Below are positions 27,043 to 35,769 of a stretch of DNA of 64,000 nucleotides, piece by piece. The stretch covers positions 3,870,575 through 3,934,574 of the forward strand of contig NZ_KB911579.1 of the NCBI RefSeq assembly GCF_000383575.1, read 5' to 3'. A program made the position numbers and the translations under genes. Within the stretch, counting starts at the first letter, position 1, and the number at the start of each line of letters is the position of its first letter. Source of the stretch: Salinispora oceanensis. GTDB taxonomy: Bacteria > Actinomycetota > Actinomycetes > Mycobacteriales > Micromonosporaceae. The notes beneath the pieces are model-generated. The model saw nothing but the letters and a program-made list of their open reading frames with translations, had not been told where the DNA came from and searched no databases.

Positions 27043-28608
27043 ATGGGAACGCCGGATGTCAGTGTCCTCGTCGCTGTCTACAACACGATGCCGTACCTGA
27101 GGACCTGCCTGGATTCCCTGATTGGGCAGAGCCTAGGGCTGGACCGGCTCGAGGTGATCGCGGTTGACGACGGCTCCACCGATGGTGGCGGTGATGTGCT
27201 GGACCAGTACGCCGAGCGCTACCCGGACCAGGTTCGAGTGTTCCACCAGCCGAACTCGGGCGGTCCTGCGGTGCCGAGCAACATTGCCCTCGACCATGCA
27301 CGTGGTCGGTACGTCTTCTTCATCGGTGCTGACGATTTTCTTGGTGTCGAGGCGCTGGAACGACTGGTTGACGCTGCCGACAGGTGGGGCTCCGATGTTG
27401 TGCTCGGGCGGATGGTCGGCACCAACAAACGGTACGTCCACCAGGAGGTTTACGCCGAGACCCGAGAGCGGATAGGCCTCTTCGACAGCGCGCTGCCGTG
27501 GGCGCTGTCGAACACGAAGCTGTTCCGGCGGGAACTGCTCGAGCGGCATGGCCTGCGTTTCCGCACCGACATGCCGATGGGCAGTGACCAGCCGTTCACG
27601 CTGCAGGCCTGCTACCACGCGGCGAAGATCTCCGTCCTGGCCGACGACGAGTACTACTACGCGGTGAAGCGGGACAACGCGCAGAACATCACGTACGCGA
27701 GCAACTTCGAGGAGCGCTTGCGCTGCGCCGAGGAACTGGTGAGTTTCGTCGCCGGCCTGATCGAGCCTGGCTCGCGCCGGGACGCCGTCCTGCTGCGTCA
27801 CTTCAGCTGGGAGGTGGCGAAGCTCCTGCGGGCCGAGTTCCTCGAGCTCGCGGCGGATGCCCAGCAGCGTGTCCAGGGGCGGATACGGGCGCTGGCCAGG
27901 GCGCATCTCACGGACGGCATCCTGGCTGCCATGGCGCCCGCGCTGCGGCTGCGACTTACGGTTGCGCGGGACGCCGAGTTGGAGCGGCTGCGTGAGTTGA
28001 TCGGGCAGCAGGCGGCGAATTCACTGCCGGAGGTCGTCGTCGAGGATGACCGCTGGTACGCCTGCTACGTCGGCTTCCGGGACCCGTCACTCGGCTATCC
28101 GGACGAGTGGTACGACATCACCGGTCAGGCGGCGAAGGTGATGGCCGGGATGGACGCGACCGGGCTGGAGTGGGGGCGGGACGCCTCCGGTGCGCGGGCG
28201 CTCGGAGTCACCGCACGGAGTCGCTGGATGGCCCTGGCCGACATTGGCACGACGGTGCGGGTGAGCCTCGGTGGGGTAGCCGGCGCGACGTCTGTCGAAC
28301 CGGATGAGTCGGGTATGGTCGTACGGACGGACTTCGTGATTGATCGCTTGCTCGGGGAGGCAGCGGCGAACGGCGGGCGGCAGGCGGTGACAACCCACGT
28401 GACCGCCCCGATGGGGACCGGTTCGGCGTTGCTACGCGCAAGCCGAGGGCTCGCTGCACCCCGCATTCTGGCCTGGCGTGGCCTCCGTTGCTACTTCGTT
28501 TCCCCCATCATCAATCGCAAGGGCCAGGTGGTCGTCGCGATCGCTCCGGTGACACCCCGCCGGGTCCTTGCCCGTCTGAGCCGAATCTGGCCCCCTGGAG
28601 GAAAGTAG
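27043..28608 (+). CDS. TarS/TarP-like GT-A glycosyltransferase (candidate poly(ribitol-phosphate) glycosyltransferase)
   Basis: A 521-residue GT2-family enzyme, with GGAAGGGAACGG before the ATG. The GT-A domain covers about 1-240: VSVLVAVYNTMPYLRTCLDS, VDDGSTDGG, NSGGPAVPSNIALDHA, then FIGADDF as the DXD-like metal site. The segments MGSDQPFTLQACYH and ISVLADDEYYYAVKRDN closely resemble the ED-Q-FT and YYY-KR segments of staphylococcal TarS. An additional 280 residues follow, as in TarS, whose C-terminal part trimerises. Proposed role: glycosylation of the ribitol-phosphate chain. It is separated by 4 bases from the dehydrogenase gene. Confidence 0.75.
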   Translation: MGTPDVSVLVAVYNTMPYLRTCLDSLIGQSLGLDRLEVIAVDDGSTDGGGDVLDQYAERYPDQVRVFHQPNSGGPAVPSNIALDHARGRYVFFIGADDFLGVEALERLVDAADRWGSDVVLGRMVGTNKRYVHQEVYAETRERIGLFDSALPWALSNTKLFRRELLERHGLRFRTDMPMGSDQPFTLQACYHAAKISVLADDEYYYAVKRDNAQNITYASNFEERLRCAEELVSFVAGLIEPGSRRDAVLLRHFSWEVAKLLRAEFLELAADAQQRVQGRIRALARAHLTDGILAAMAPALRLRLTVARDAELERLRELIGQQAANSLPEVVVEDDRWYACYVGFRDPSLGYPDEWYDITGQAAKVMAGMDATGLEWGRDASGARALGVTARSRWMALADIGTTVRVSLGGVAGATSVEPDESGMVVRTDFVIDRLLGEAAANGGRQAVTTHVTAPMGTGSALLRASRGLAAPRILAWRGLRCYFVSPIINRKGQVVVAIAPVTPRRVLARLSRIWPPGGK

Positions 28609-28612
28609 TTCC

Positions 28613-29896
28613 ATGAACATCTGTGTCGTCGCGCTCGGCAAGATCGGTCTACCGCTCGCCGTGCAATTCGCCTCGAAGGGGCACACGGTGATCGGTGCCG
28701 ACGTATCCGATCGAGTCGTCCAGCTGGTCAACGACGGTGCCGTTCCGTTCCCAGGCGAGGCTGACCTGGACGTCAAGTTGAAGGAGGCGGTGTCCGCCGG
28801 GCTGTTGTCGGCCACCACGGATACCGCTGCCGCCGTCGCCGAGTCGGAGGCGGTTGTCGTGGTCGTGCCACTGTTCGTGGACTCCGAAGGGGTGCCCGAC
28901 TTCGGCTGGATGGACGATGCCACCCGTGCTATCGCCCGTGGCCTCAAACCCGGCACGCTGGTCAGCTACGAGACCACCCTGCCGGTCGGCACCACCCGCA
29001 ATCGGTGGGCACCGATGCTGGAGGAGGGCTCCGGCCTTACCGCCGGCACGGACTTCCACCTGGTCTTCAGCCCGGAGCGGGTGTTCACCGGCCGGGTCTT
29101 CGCCGACCTTCGTCGCTACCCGAAGCTGGTCGGCGGCATCGATGCCGCGTCGGCGGAGCACGGCAAGCGCTTCTACGAGGCGGTTCTCGACTTCGACGAG
29201 CGGGATGACCTCGGTGGCCAGCAGGGTGTGTGGGACCTCGGTTCGGCCGAGGCTTCGGAGTTGGCAAAGCTGGCCGAGACGACGTATCGGGACGTCAACA
29301 TCGGGTTGGCGAACCAGTTCGCGCGTTTCGCGGACACCGTAGGTGTGGACATCACCAAGGTCATTGCGGCGTGTAACACCCAGCCCTACAGTCACATTCA
29401 TCAGCCAGGCATCGCCGTCGGCGGACACTGCATCCCCGTCTACCCGCGGATGTACCTCTGGAACGATCCGGCCGCCACCGTTGTCCGGGCCGCCCGTGAG
29501 GCCAACGCAACGATGCCGCAGTACGCCGTGGACCTGCTCGCGGCCGCCTACGGAGAGTTGACCGGGGTCGGTGTCCTCGTGCTGGGGGCGTCCTACCGAG
29601 GCGGCGTCAAGGAGACCGCCTTCTCGGGGGTCTTCCCCACGGTCGCGGCGCTCCGTGAGCGGGGCGCGATCCCGTATGTCTCCGACCCGCTGTACACCAA
29701 CGAGGAACTGGCCGCGCAGGGTCTGCCGGGCTACGACGGCGAGTCGCTGGGAGCCGCGATCGTGCAGGCCGATCACGCCGAGTACCGCAGCCTGACCCCG
29801 GCCGACCTGCCGGGGGTTTCCGTCCTTGTGGACGGTCGCCGGGTGACCGACCCGGCCAACTGGTCCGGTGTTCGACGGGTGGTCATCGGCGGCTAG
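28613..29896 (+). CDS. UDP-N-acetyl-hexosamine 6-dehydrogenase (WbpA/WecC-like)
   Basis: A 427-residue UDP-glucose/UDP-GlcNAc dehydrogenase family member that oxidises C6 twice to the uronate using NAD. It has an NAD site at the N-terminus (VVALGKIGLPLA), FSPERVFTGR, Lys219 in SELAKLAETTYRD, and the catalytic Cys273 in AVGGHCIPVYP. The C-terminal UDP-binding domain starts near 305 (LGASYRGGVKETAFSG). In this locus it would make UDP-GlcNAcA as the first step to the diacetamido-uronic acid. UDP-ManNAc as substrate (WecC) is the alternative. A strong terminator lies 72 bases downstream. Confidence 0.88.
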   Translation: MNICVVALGKIGLPLAVQFASKGHTVIGADVSDRVVQLVNDGAVPFPGEADLDVKLKEAVSAGLLSATTDTAAAVAESEAVVVVVPLFVDSEGVPDFGWMDDATRAIARGLKPGTLVSYETTLPVGTTRNRWAPMLEEGSGLTAGTDFHLVFSPERVFTGRVFADLRRYPKLVGGIDAASAEHGKRFYEAVLDFDERDDLGGQQGVWDLGSAEASELAKLAETTYRDVNIGLANQFARFADTVGVDITKVIAACNTQPYSHIHQPGIAVGGHCIPVYPRMYLWNDPAATVVRAAREANATMPQYAVDLLAAAYGELTGVGVLVLGASYRGGVKETAFSGVFPTVAALRERGAIPYVSDPLYTNEELAAQGLPGYDGESLGAAIVQADHAEYRSLTPADLPGVSVLVDGRRVTDPANWSGVRRVVIGG

Positions 29897-29968
29897 GACT
29901 ACCTAGAGACCGGCTACCGAGGCCGTCCGGCAGCATGTTGACGGCCCTGGTCGAACCATCGAGGTGCG

Positions 29969-29996
29969 GCGTCCGTGTCATCTCGGACACGGACGC
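29969..29996 (+). terminator. Hairpin terminator after the dehydrogenase
   Basis: An 11-base perfect stem (29969-29979 with 29986-29996) with a 6-base loop, followed by TGTTT. Confidence 0.75.
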
Positions 29997-30086
29997 TGTT
30001 TCCCGGCCGGCCACCCCGGCAAAACCGGGTGTTCCGCCCGCCGTTAGGGTCGCAGCCGTCGATCTGGACTGGACAGGGGTGACGCG

Positions 30087-31835
30087 GTGTTCCGTAATGT
30101 TCGGGGCGAGCGAGGTCTCGCCGTAGGCGGTGTGACCCTGCTGTGCTACGGGACCATGATCCTGAGTGGGATGCTCGGTTGGGTCATCCTATTCGCGGTT
30201 TCCGCGTTGGTCGTGATCGTTGGCGAGGTCGCACTCGCGACCCGGTTCGCGTCGGTGGGCATGTTGGTGGAGAAGGCGGGCCTCGGCCCGACCGTCCGCT
30301 GGCTCTTTCGCGACCTGGCAGCGGTGTTGTTGGTCATCAGTACCGTAGGCCCCGGCACCGCCGGGACCGTGATGACCCTGCTCTTACCCGCCGGGCTTTG
30401 GGCGCTCGCCGTCGGCACCACGACGTTGCAACGGTTTGCCGAGCGGACGCCTTTCCTGGTCCAGACCCGCAATATTGATCCCGGAACGTCGGGGCTGAGG
30501 CCGACCCCGCCCCGGTGGGCCCAGCGGGTAGCGGGATTGCGGATGCCGCTGCTCAATTTTCTGCTCCTGCCGGCCGCAGTGGCGGCGGCCCTGACTGATG
30601 GGGCCGCGCCGGTGGGCGCAACCGGCCTAACTACCCTGACCGCTGGGTTCGTCGTGGCGGGGGTGCTGGCGGTCAACTGGCTGCGTGGCCGCGGCGGCGC
30701 CCTCGAAACGCTGCCTGCCCTGCACTCCTGGATGACGCGGGTACAGCCGGAGGTAGCCCTCTACTTCGCCGGACCGGCCAAGGACATCTACCAGGTCAAC
30801 ATGTGGCTCGCCCCGGTGGAGGCGAGTGGTCGTCGGGCAGTGGTGCTGCTCCGCAACGAGCAGGCGTTCGCCGCACTGGCCGACACCCGGCTGCCAGTGG
30901 TCAGTGTGCCCGCCGGAGTGGACTTCATGAACTTGGAGTTCACCTCGCTGCGGGTCGCACTCTACGTAGCGAACGTGGGCGCCAACATCCACCTTCTCCG
31001 GGAACCCGGCGTCCGACACGTCTTCGTGGGACACGGCGACAGTGACAAGCAGGCCAGCGTGAATCCGTACAGCAAGGTGTACGACGAGGTGTGGGTGGCC
31101 GGTAGGGCCGGCCGTGAGCGGTACGAGCGGGCCGCCGTCGGCGTACGGGATGAGGACATCGTCGAGATCGGACGGCCACAGCTCGCTGGCGTTCGCACTT
31201 TCGGTTCGGAGGCTGTCAAGCGGCCCTTCACGGTGCTTTACGCCCCAACCTGGGAAGGCTGGCTCGACGACGATCTATACCACACCTCGCTGGTCCTGAT
31301 GGGCGAGCGAATCGTCCGGGGTTTGCTCCAGAGCCGGCCCGAGGTTCGGTTGATCTACAAGCCCCACCCGCTGACGGGATCCCGCTCCCCAAAGGCCAAG
31401 GCCGTACACGAGCGGATGGTGGGGCTGGTCCGCGCGGCCGGCGGAGACCCGGCGGCGACGTCGTTGGATGGTTCTCGGCACCTCGTGGTGACCGGCCGGG
31501 TACCAGCGCTTTTTGACTGTTTTAACCAGACTGATCTTTTGATAAGTGATGTGTCCAGCGTGGTGTCCGACTTTGTACAGAGTCGGCGACCGTACGTTGT
31601 GGCTAATCCCGGTGGCTTGCCGGAGGACGAGTTCCGCCGGAAGTACCCAACCGCACGGGCGGCGTACCTGCTCTCCAGGGACGTCGGCGAACTGGAGAAA
31701 ATCCTGGGGTTGACCCGGGCCGGAGACGACCCAATGGCCGAGGCGCGACGGGAGCTGAAGACCCACCTGCTCGGCCCGGATGAGCCGAACGCGATGGAGC
31801 GGTTCCGGGCCGAGATCGCCCGCCTCAGTGACTGA
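30087..31835 (+). CDS. Membrane-anchored CDP-glycerol/ribitol phosphotransferase-like polymerase (second copy)
   Basis: A 582-residue paralogue of the enzyme at 12496-14193 with the same two-part plan: about six hydrophobic segments in residues 1-200, then the catalytic domain with HGDSDK, DIVEIGRPQLAGV, YAPTWEGW, YKPHPLTGS and LLISDVSSVVSDF. The GTG start has AGGGG at a good spacing. Two such enzymes in one locus suggest a primase/polymerase split as in TarF/TarL or TagB/TagF. It stands alone between two terminators, so it is transcribed separately. Which unit it adds is not visible. Confidence 0.85.
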   Translation: MFRNVRGERGLAVGGVTLLCYGTMILSGMLGWVILFAVSALVVIVGEVALATRFASVGMLVEKAGLGPTVRWLFRDLAAVLLVISTVGPGTAGTVMTLLLPAGLWALAVGTTTLQRFAERTPFLVQTRNIDPGTSGLRPTPPRWAQRVAGLRMPLLNFLLLPAAVAAALTDGAAPVGATGLTTLTAGFVVAGVLAVNWLRGRGGALETLPALHSWMTRVQPEVALYFAGPAKDIYQVNMWLAPVEASGRRAVVLLRNEQAFAALADTRLPVVSVPAGVDFMNLEFTSLRVALYVANVGANIHLLREPGVRHVFVGHGDSDKQASVNPYSKVYDEVWVAGRAGRERYERAAVGVRDEDIVEIGRPQLAGVRTFGSEAVKRPFTVLYAPTWEGWLDDDLYHTSLVLMGERIVRGLLQSRPEVRLIYKPHPLTGSRSPKAKAVHERMVGLVRAAGGDPAATSLDGSRHLVVTGRVPALFDCFNQTDLLISDVSSVVSDFVQSRRPYVVANPGGLPEDEFRRKYPTARAAYLLSRDVGELEKILGLTRAGDDPMAEARRELKTHLLGPDEPNAMERFRAEIARLSD

Positions 31836-31851
31836 GTCGAGGTAACGGACG

Positions 31852-31886
31852 GAACGGGGGAGGTGGCCGATGGCCCTCCCCCGTTC
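31852..31886. terminator. Bidirectional hairpin terminator
   Basis: Twelve-base arms (31852-31863 and 31875-31886) pair perfectly around an 11-base loop. The hairpin lies between the convergent phosphotransferase and acetyltransferase genes. Confidence 0.75.
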
Positions 31887-31901
31887 GTTATTGGTGGGTT
31901 C

Positions 31902-32441
31902 TCAGCCCTGCTGTGGCGGGTTGTCCACGTCGCGCGAGACGACCTCGCCCTTGGTGTTCACCCAGCCCCTCGGGCGGGCCGGGTTCCCCACCACCAGTTG
32001 GTACGGCTGGACGTCCTTCGTCACCACGGAGCCAGCAGCAACCATGGCGTATTCGCCGACCTCGATTCCGCAGACCAGGGTGGCGTTCGCGCCGATGGAA
32101 GCTCCGCGGCGGACCGTCGTCTCGGTGATCGTCCAGTCGGGGTTCTGGGCCCGGGGCCGGAAATCGTTGGTGAAGACCGCGCAGGGGCCGACGAAGACCT
32201 CGTCCTCAAGGGTCACGCCCTGGTACACCGAGACATTGTTCTGGATCTTCACCAGGTTACCGACGGTGACCTCCGCGTCTACGTACACGTTGCGTCCGAT
32301 GACGCAGCCCGCGCCGATCCGCGAGGTGGAGCGGATATGGGCCAGGTGCCAGACCTTCGTGCCGTCGCCGACCTGGGCACCGGCTTCCACGTCGGCGGTG
32401 GGGTGGACAAAGACCGGCGTACGGTCGTTGGTGTCAGCCAT
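31902..32441 (-). CDS. Left-handed beta-helix N-acetyltransferase (WbpD/WlbB-like)
   Basis: A 179-residue hexapeptide-repeat acyltransferase. It matches the WbpD/WlbB family closely: VEAGAQVGDGTKVWHLAHI, KIQNNVSVYQGVTLEDEVFV, GPCAVFTNDFRPR, and GASIGANATLVCG. These enzymes acetylate the 3-amino group of UDP-2-acetamido-3-amino-2,3-dideoxy-glucuronate using acetyl-CoA. It is a single gene facing the phosphotransferase. With the aminotransferase, oxidoreductase, dehydrogenase and 2-epimerase it completes the five-enzyme pathway. Other amino-sugar acetyltransferases of this fold are possible but match less well. Confidence 0.85.
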   Translation of the reverse strand: MADTNDRTPVFVHPTADVEAGAQVGDGTKVWHLAHIRSTSRIGAGCVIGRNVYVDAEVTVGNLVKIQNNVSVYQGVTLEDEVFVGPCAVFTNDFRPRAQNPDWTITETTVRRGASIGANATLVCGIEVGEYAMVAAGSVVTKDVQPYQLVVGNPARPRGWVNTKGEVVSRDVDNPPQQG

Positions 32442-32632
32442 GTCAACTCACATCGTCTCGGGTCCCAAACGCGTCGTAGCATAGCCACCCCACCGAGCCC
32501 GCCGGTCGGCCCGCCACATCGGCCATCGCCGCGACCGGGTCGCGACTGGCTATGGGTGAAGTCCGCCCTCCCATCAATGGCCAATGTCTGCGACCATTCG
32601 TGGTCAACGAAGGCGAGAGTTGGGGGCACTGG

Positions 32633-33289
32633 GTGCGGATCCTGCTGGTCGAGGACGACCACCGCGTGGCCGCCGCGCTTACCGCGGCCCTGACCCGGCG
32701 CGGTTACGAGGTGGAGCACGCGGCGACGGTCGCCGCCGCGCTCTGCGCTGCCCCGTGTGACCTGGCCCTGCTGGATCTCACCCTGCCCGACGGGGACGGC
32801 ACCGACCTGTGTCGGGAGTTGCGGCGGCGCAGCAGCCAACTCGGGATCATCGCGGTGACCGCGCGGGGGGAGGAGCGCGACCGGGTGCTGGGGCTGCGGC
32901 TCGGTGCGGATGACTACGTGGTCAAGCCGTTCTCAATGGTGGAGTTGCAGGCCCGGATCGAGGCAGTGCTGCGCCGCGCCGCGCAGGCCGCGCCAGAGCG
33001 CAACCTGATCGAGGTTGGTCCGGTTCAGATCGACGTGGCGGCCCGTACGGTCCGCATCCACGCCCAGGAGGTGGCGCTGACCCGTAAAGAGTTCGACGTG
33101 CTGCTCTCCCTGGCCCGCCAGCCCGGGTCCGCCGTGCCCCGCGATCGGATCCTGCTCGACGCCTGGGGCACGACCTTCGCCGACCGGCACACCGTCGAGG
33201 TGCACGTCGGCTCCCTCCGCGGCAAGCTGGGCGACCCGCGCCTGGTGGAGACCGTACGCGGAATCGGCTACCGGCTGCGGAGCGGGTGA
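32633..33289 (+). CDS. OmpR/PhoB-family response regulator
   Basis: A 218-residue two-component regulator. Receiver: acidic pocket Asp8/Asp9 (LLVEDD), phospho-acceptor Asp48 in LALLDLTLP, conserved Thr in AVTARG, and Lys98 in YVVKPF. The C-terminal winged helix (about 130-218) has the LTRKEFDVLLSLARQPG start and ETVRGIGYRL end. GTG 32633 is chosen because it places the receiver motif right at the N-terminus, with GGGGG nearby. It is followed after 6 bases by its histidine kinase. Confidence 0.92.
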   Translation: MRILLVEDDHRVAAALTAALTRRGYEVEHAATVAAALCAAPCDLALLDLTLPDGDGTDLCRELRRRSSQLGIIAVTARGEERDRVLGLRLGADDYVVKPFSMVELQARIEAVLRRAAQAAPERNLIEVGPVQIDVAARTVRIHAQEVALTRKEFDVLLSLARQPGSAVPRDRILLDAWGTTFADRHTVEVHVGSLRGKLGDPRLVETVRGIGYRLRSG

Positions 33290-33295
33290 GGCGCG

Positions 33296-34720
33296 GTGCG
33301 TCGCCGTCTGGTGATCAGCTATCTGCTGCTGATGGTTCTGGTCCTGGTCGCCTTGGAAACCCCGCTCGCGGCCACCTTGGCCAGTCGGGAGACCGAGCGG
33401 GTCCGCGCCGACCGGCTCGCCGACGCCACCCGCTTCGCGTCGTTGGCCGACGCGGCGCTGCGCGGCGGGAGCACCGGCCCGATCGGCAGTGAGTTGGACC
33501 GCTACGACGAGCTGTACGGCATCGGCGCCGCGGTGGTTGACCGGGACCGGCGGACGGTGGTCGCGTCGCCGAGCTGGCAACCCGCTCTGGGCACCCGGGG
33601 GGCGCTTGACGTCGCCCTCTCCGGGCAGCAGGCCAGCGGGCCCGACTCGGTGCTGCCGTGGGTGGACGGGCCGATCGTCGTCGCGGTGCCGATCAACGAC
33701 GGCGGTGAGGTGCTCGGCGCGGTGGTCACCATCACCCCCACCGAGCGGATCCGGGGGACCGTCACCCGCTGGTGGCTGCTGCTCGCCGGTGCCGGCCTGC
33801 TCGCGGTGCTGGCCTGTGTCTCGACCGCGTTCGCCCTGGCCGGATGGGTGCTGCGACCGGTTACCGAGCTGGACGCGGTCACCCACGAGATTGCCGAGGG
33901 CGACCGGACCGCCCGCGTGCAGTATCGGCAGGGTCCACCCGAACTACGCCGCCTGGCGGCGAGCTTCAACCACATGGCCGACGCCGTCTCCGACGTGATG
34001 GATCGGCAGCGGGCGTTCGTGGCGCACGCCAGCCACCAACTCCGCAATCCGTTGACGGCACTGCGGCTGCGGGTTGAGGAGCTGGGGCCCAGTTTGAGTG
34101 ACCCGCAGGGCCAGGCCGAGCACCAGCTTGCCCTGGCTGAGACCGACCGGCTGGCACTCGTGCTGGATGCTCTGCTCACCCTGGCCCGGGCCGAGCGGAC
34201 GGAGAACCTGCGCGTGACCGTTGACGCGGCGGCGGTCGCCGCTAGCCGGGTGGCGGCGTGGGAGCCGCTCGCCCGCCGCCGGTCAGTCACGCTGCGGCTG
34301 GACACTGATGTTGCGCCGGCTTACGCGAGGACCGTGCCGACCGCCGTCGACCAGGCGCTTGATGCGCTGATCGACAACGCGGTGAAGTTCAGTGGTGCCG
34401 GGGGCGAGGTGACGGTGGAGGTTCGGGGTCGGGACGATGGGACGACGCTGCGGGTACGCGACACCGGCCCGGGCATGACGGCCAGCCAGCTCGACCAGGC
34501 GACCGAACGGTTCTGGCGGGCGCCGGAGGCGCAGAACATCGACGGTGCCGGGCTGGGACTGGCCATCGTCGCCGTCCTGGTGGACGCCTCCGCGGGGCGG
34601 CTCAGTATGCGTCCGAACGAGCCCCACGGACTGATCGCGGCCCTGTGGTTTCCCGCGTCGCTGCCGATGCCCGGCAACGACGGGGAGCAGGAGGAATCCT
34701 GCCCTTCGGCGCGGAGCTGA
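33296..34720 (+). CDS. Sensor histidine kinase
   Basis: A 474-residue membrane kinase. TM1 (7-28), an extracellular sensor of about 130 residues with a PDC-like ELYGIGAAVVDRDRRTVVASPS, TM2 (159-182), HAMP (about 185-236), HisKA with His247 in FVAHASHQLRNPLTALRLR, and HATPase with DNAVKFSGAGG, DTGPGMT and GAGLGLAIV. It is paired with the preceding OmpR-type regulator. It converges on, and ends 7 bases from, a TAXI-family lipoprotein gene that may bind its ligand. Confidence 0.92.
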   Translation: MRRRLVISYLLLMVLVLVALETPLAATLASRETERVRADRLADATRFASLADAALRGGSTGPIGSELDRYDELYGIGAAVVDRDRRTVVASPSWQPALGTRGALDVALSGQQASGPDSVLPWVDGPIVVAVPINDGGEVLGAVVTITPTERIRGTVTRWWLLLAGAGLLAVLACVSTAFALAGWVLRPVTELDAVTHEIAEGDRTARVQYRQGPPELRRLAASFNHMADAVSDVMDRQRAFVAHASHQLRNPLTALRLRVEELGPSLSDPQGQAEHQLALAETDRLALVLDALLTLARAERTENLRVTVDAAAVAASRVAAWEPLARRRSVTLRLDTDVAPAYARTVPTAVDQALDALIDNAVKFSGAGGEVTVEVRGRDDGTTLRVRDTGPGMTASQLDQATERFWRAPEAQNIDGAGLGLAIVAVLVDASAGRLSMRPNEPHGLIAALWFPASLPMPGNDGEQEESCPSARS

Positions 34721-34727
34721 CCGGTGG

Positions 34728-35720
34728 CTACGGTTTGACCGCGTTGTACCAGGCCACCGCCCCAGGGTGCAGCGGTAGGGGGGTGGTGTTGATGGCCGAG
34801 CGCGGACTCATCTGGCCGGCTGCGGGGTGTGCCGATGCCAACTCCTCGCGCCGCTCCATGAGTAGCCGGGTCAGCTCCCGGACCAGTCCCTCCGGCAGGT
34901 CGGCGCGGACGATCAGGTAGTTCGGGTTGGCGACGGTGGTCACCGGGTCCACCCCGTACACCGAGCGGGGAATGTCCCGGGAGACGTAGAAGCCGGGGTG
35001 CTGGGCGCGCAGCGGCGTGCTCCACGCACCCAGTCCTACCAGCTGGACATGTTGTTGTGCGGCCAGCGTCGCTACCGCCCCCACCGGTAGGCCGCCGGAG
35101 AAGAAGAATGCGTCGATGTGGCCGGCCCGCAGCGCCTCGACCGAGTCGTCCAGGCCGAGCCGCTCCCGACGGACCTCATCTCCGCCAAGTTGGGCCACGT
35201 CGAGTAGTCGGGAGGTGGTGATCTCGGTGCCGGAGCCGGGTGCCCCCACGGAGACCCGCCGGCCCCGCAGGTCGGCCAGGGTGCGGACGCCGCTGTTGGG
35301 GGTGGTGACGAGGTGTAGGAGGTCGTCGTAGACGCGGGCCACCGCGGCCACCGTCGGCGGTGGGGCCGGGACGGTGGGGAGCGCGTCGGCCTGGGTGAAG
35401 CCGAGTTCCGCCTCGCCCGCGCCCACGAGTTGGATGTTCTCCGCCGACGCGGCGGTCACCAGCACCTCAGCCTCAACGTTCGGTAGCTCCCGATTGAGGA
35501 TGGTGGCCAGGGACTGCCCGAAGGCATAGTAAACGGCGGCGGGGCTGCCGGTGGCGATGCGGATCTGCATGGCCGGCGGAGGGCCGTGCTGGCATCCGGT
35601 GAGGCCCGGCAGCGCCATCGCCAGGAGCAGCACCGGTAGCACCGCGTCGCGTCGGAGACCTGGGATTCGGATCACGCGCTGCACTGTCCGTCGTACGGGT
35701 GGTCGGGCGCAACCCCCCAT
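34728..35720 (-). CDS. TAXI-family solute-binding lipoprotein
   Basis: Up to 330 residues. The lipobox is LTGC, so it is a membrane-anchored extracytoplasmic receptor. The mature protein has the TAXI-type TRAP solute-binding hallmarks: IRIATGSPAAVYYAFGQSLA, LVTAASAENIQLVGAGEAELGFTQADA, and RRVSVGAPGSGTEITTSRLL. The true start is uncertain: ATG 35720 gives a long n-region, while GTG 35684 or 35675 gives a normal signal peptide. No TRAP permease (DctQ/DctM) gene is nearby. With the facing two-component system, it may be a sensory partner rather than a transporter part. Confidence 0.85.
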   Translation of the reverse strand: MGGCARPPVRRTVQRVIRIPGLRRDAVLPVLLLAMALPGLTGCQHGPPPAMQIRIATGSPAAVYYAFGQSLATILNRELPNVEAEVLVTAASAENIQLVGAGEAELGFTQADALPTVPAPPPTVAAVARVYDDLLHLVTTPNSGVRTLADLRGRRVSVGAPGSGTEITTSRLLDVAQLGGDEVRRERLGLDDSVEALRAGHIDAFFFSGGLPVGAVATLAAQQHVQLVGLGAWSTPLRAQHPGFYVSRDIPRSVYGVDPVTTVANPNYLIVRADLPEGLVRELTRLLMERREELASAHPAAGQMSPRSAINTTPLPLHPGAVAWYNAVKP

Positions 35721-35769
35721 TGCTCGCCGATGCGGTCCCGGCGTTCGTCTCGCCGGCCCACCGCGAAGA

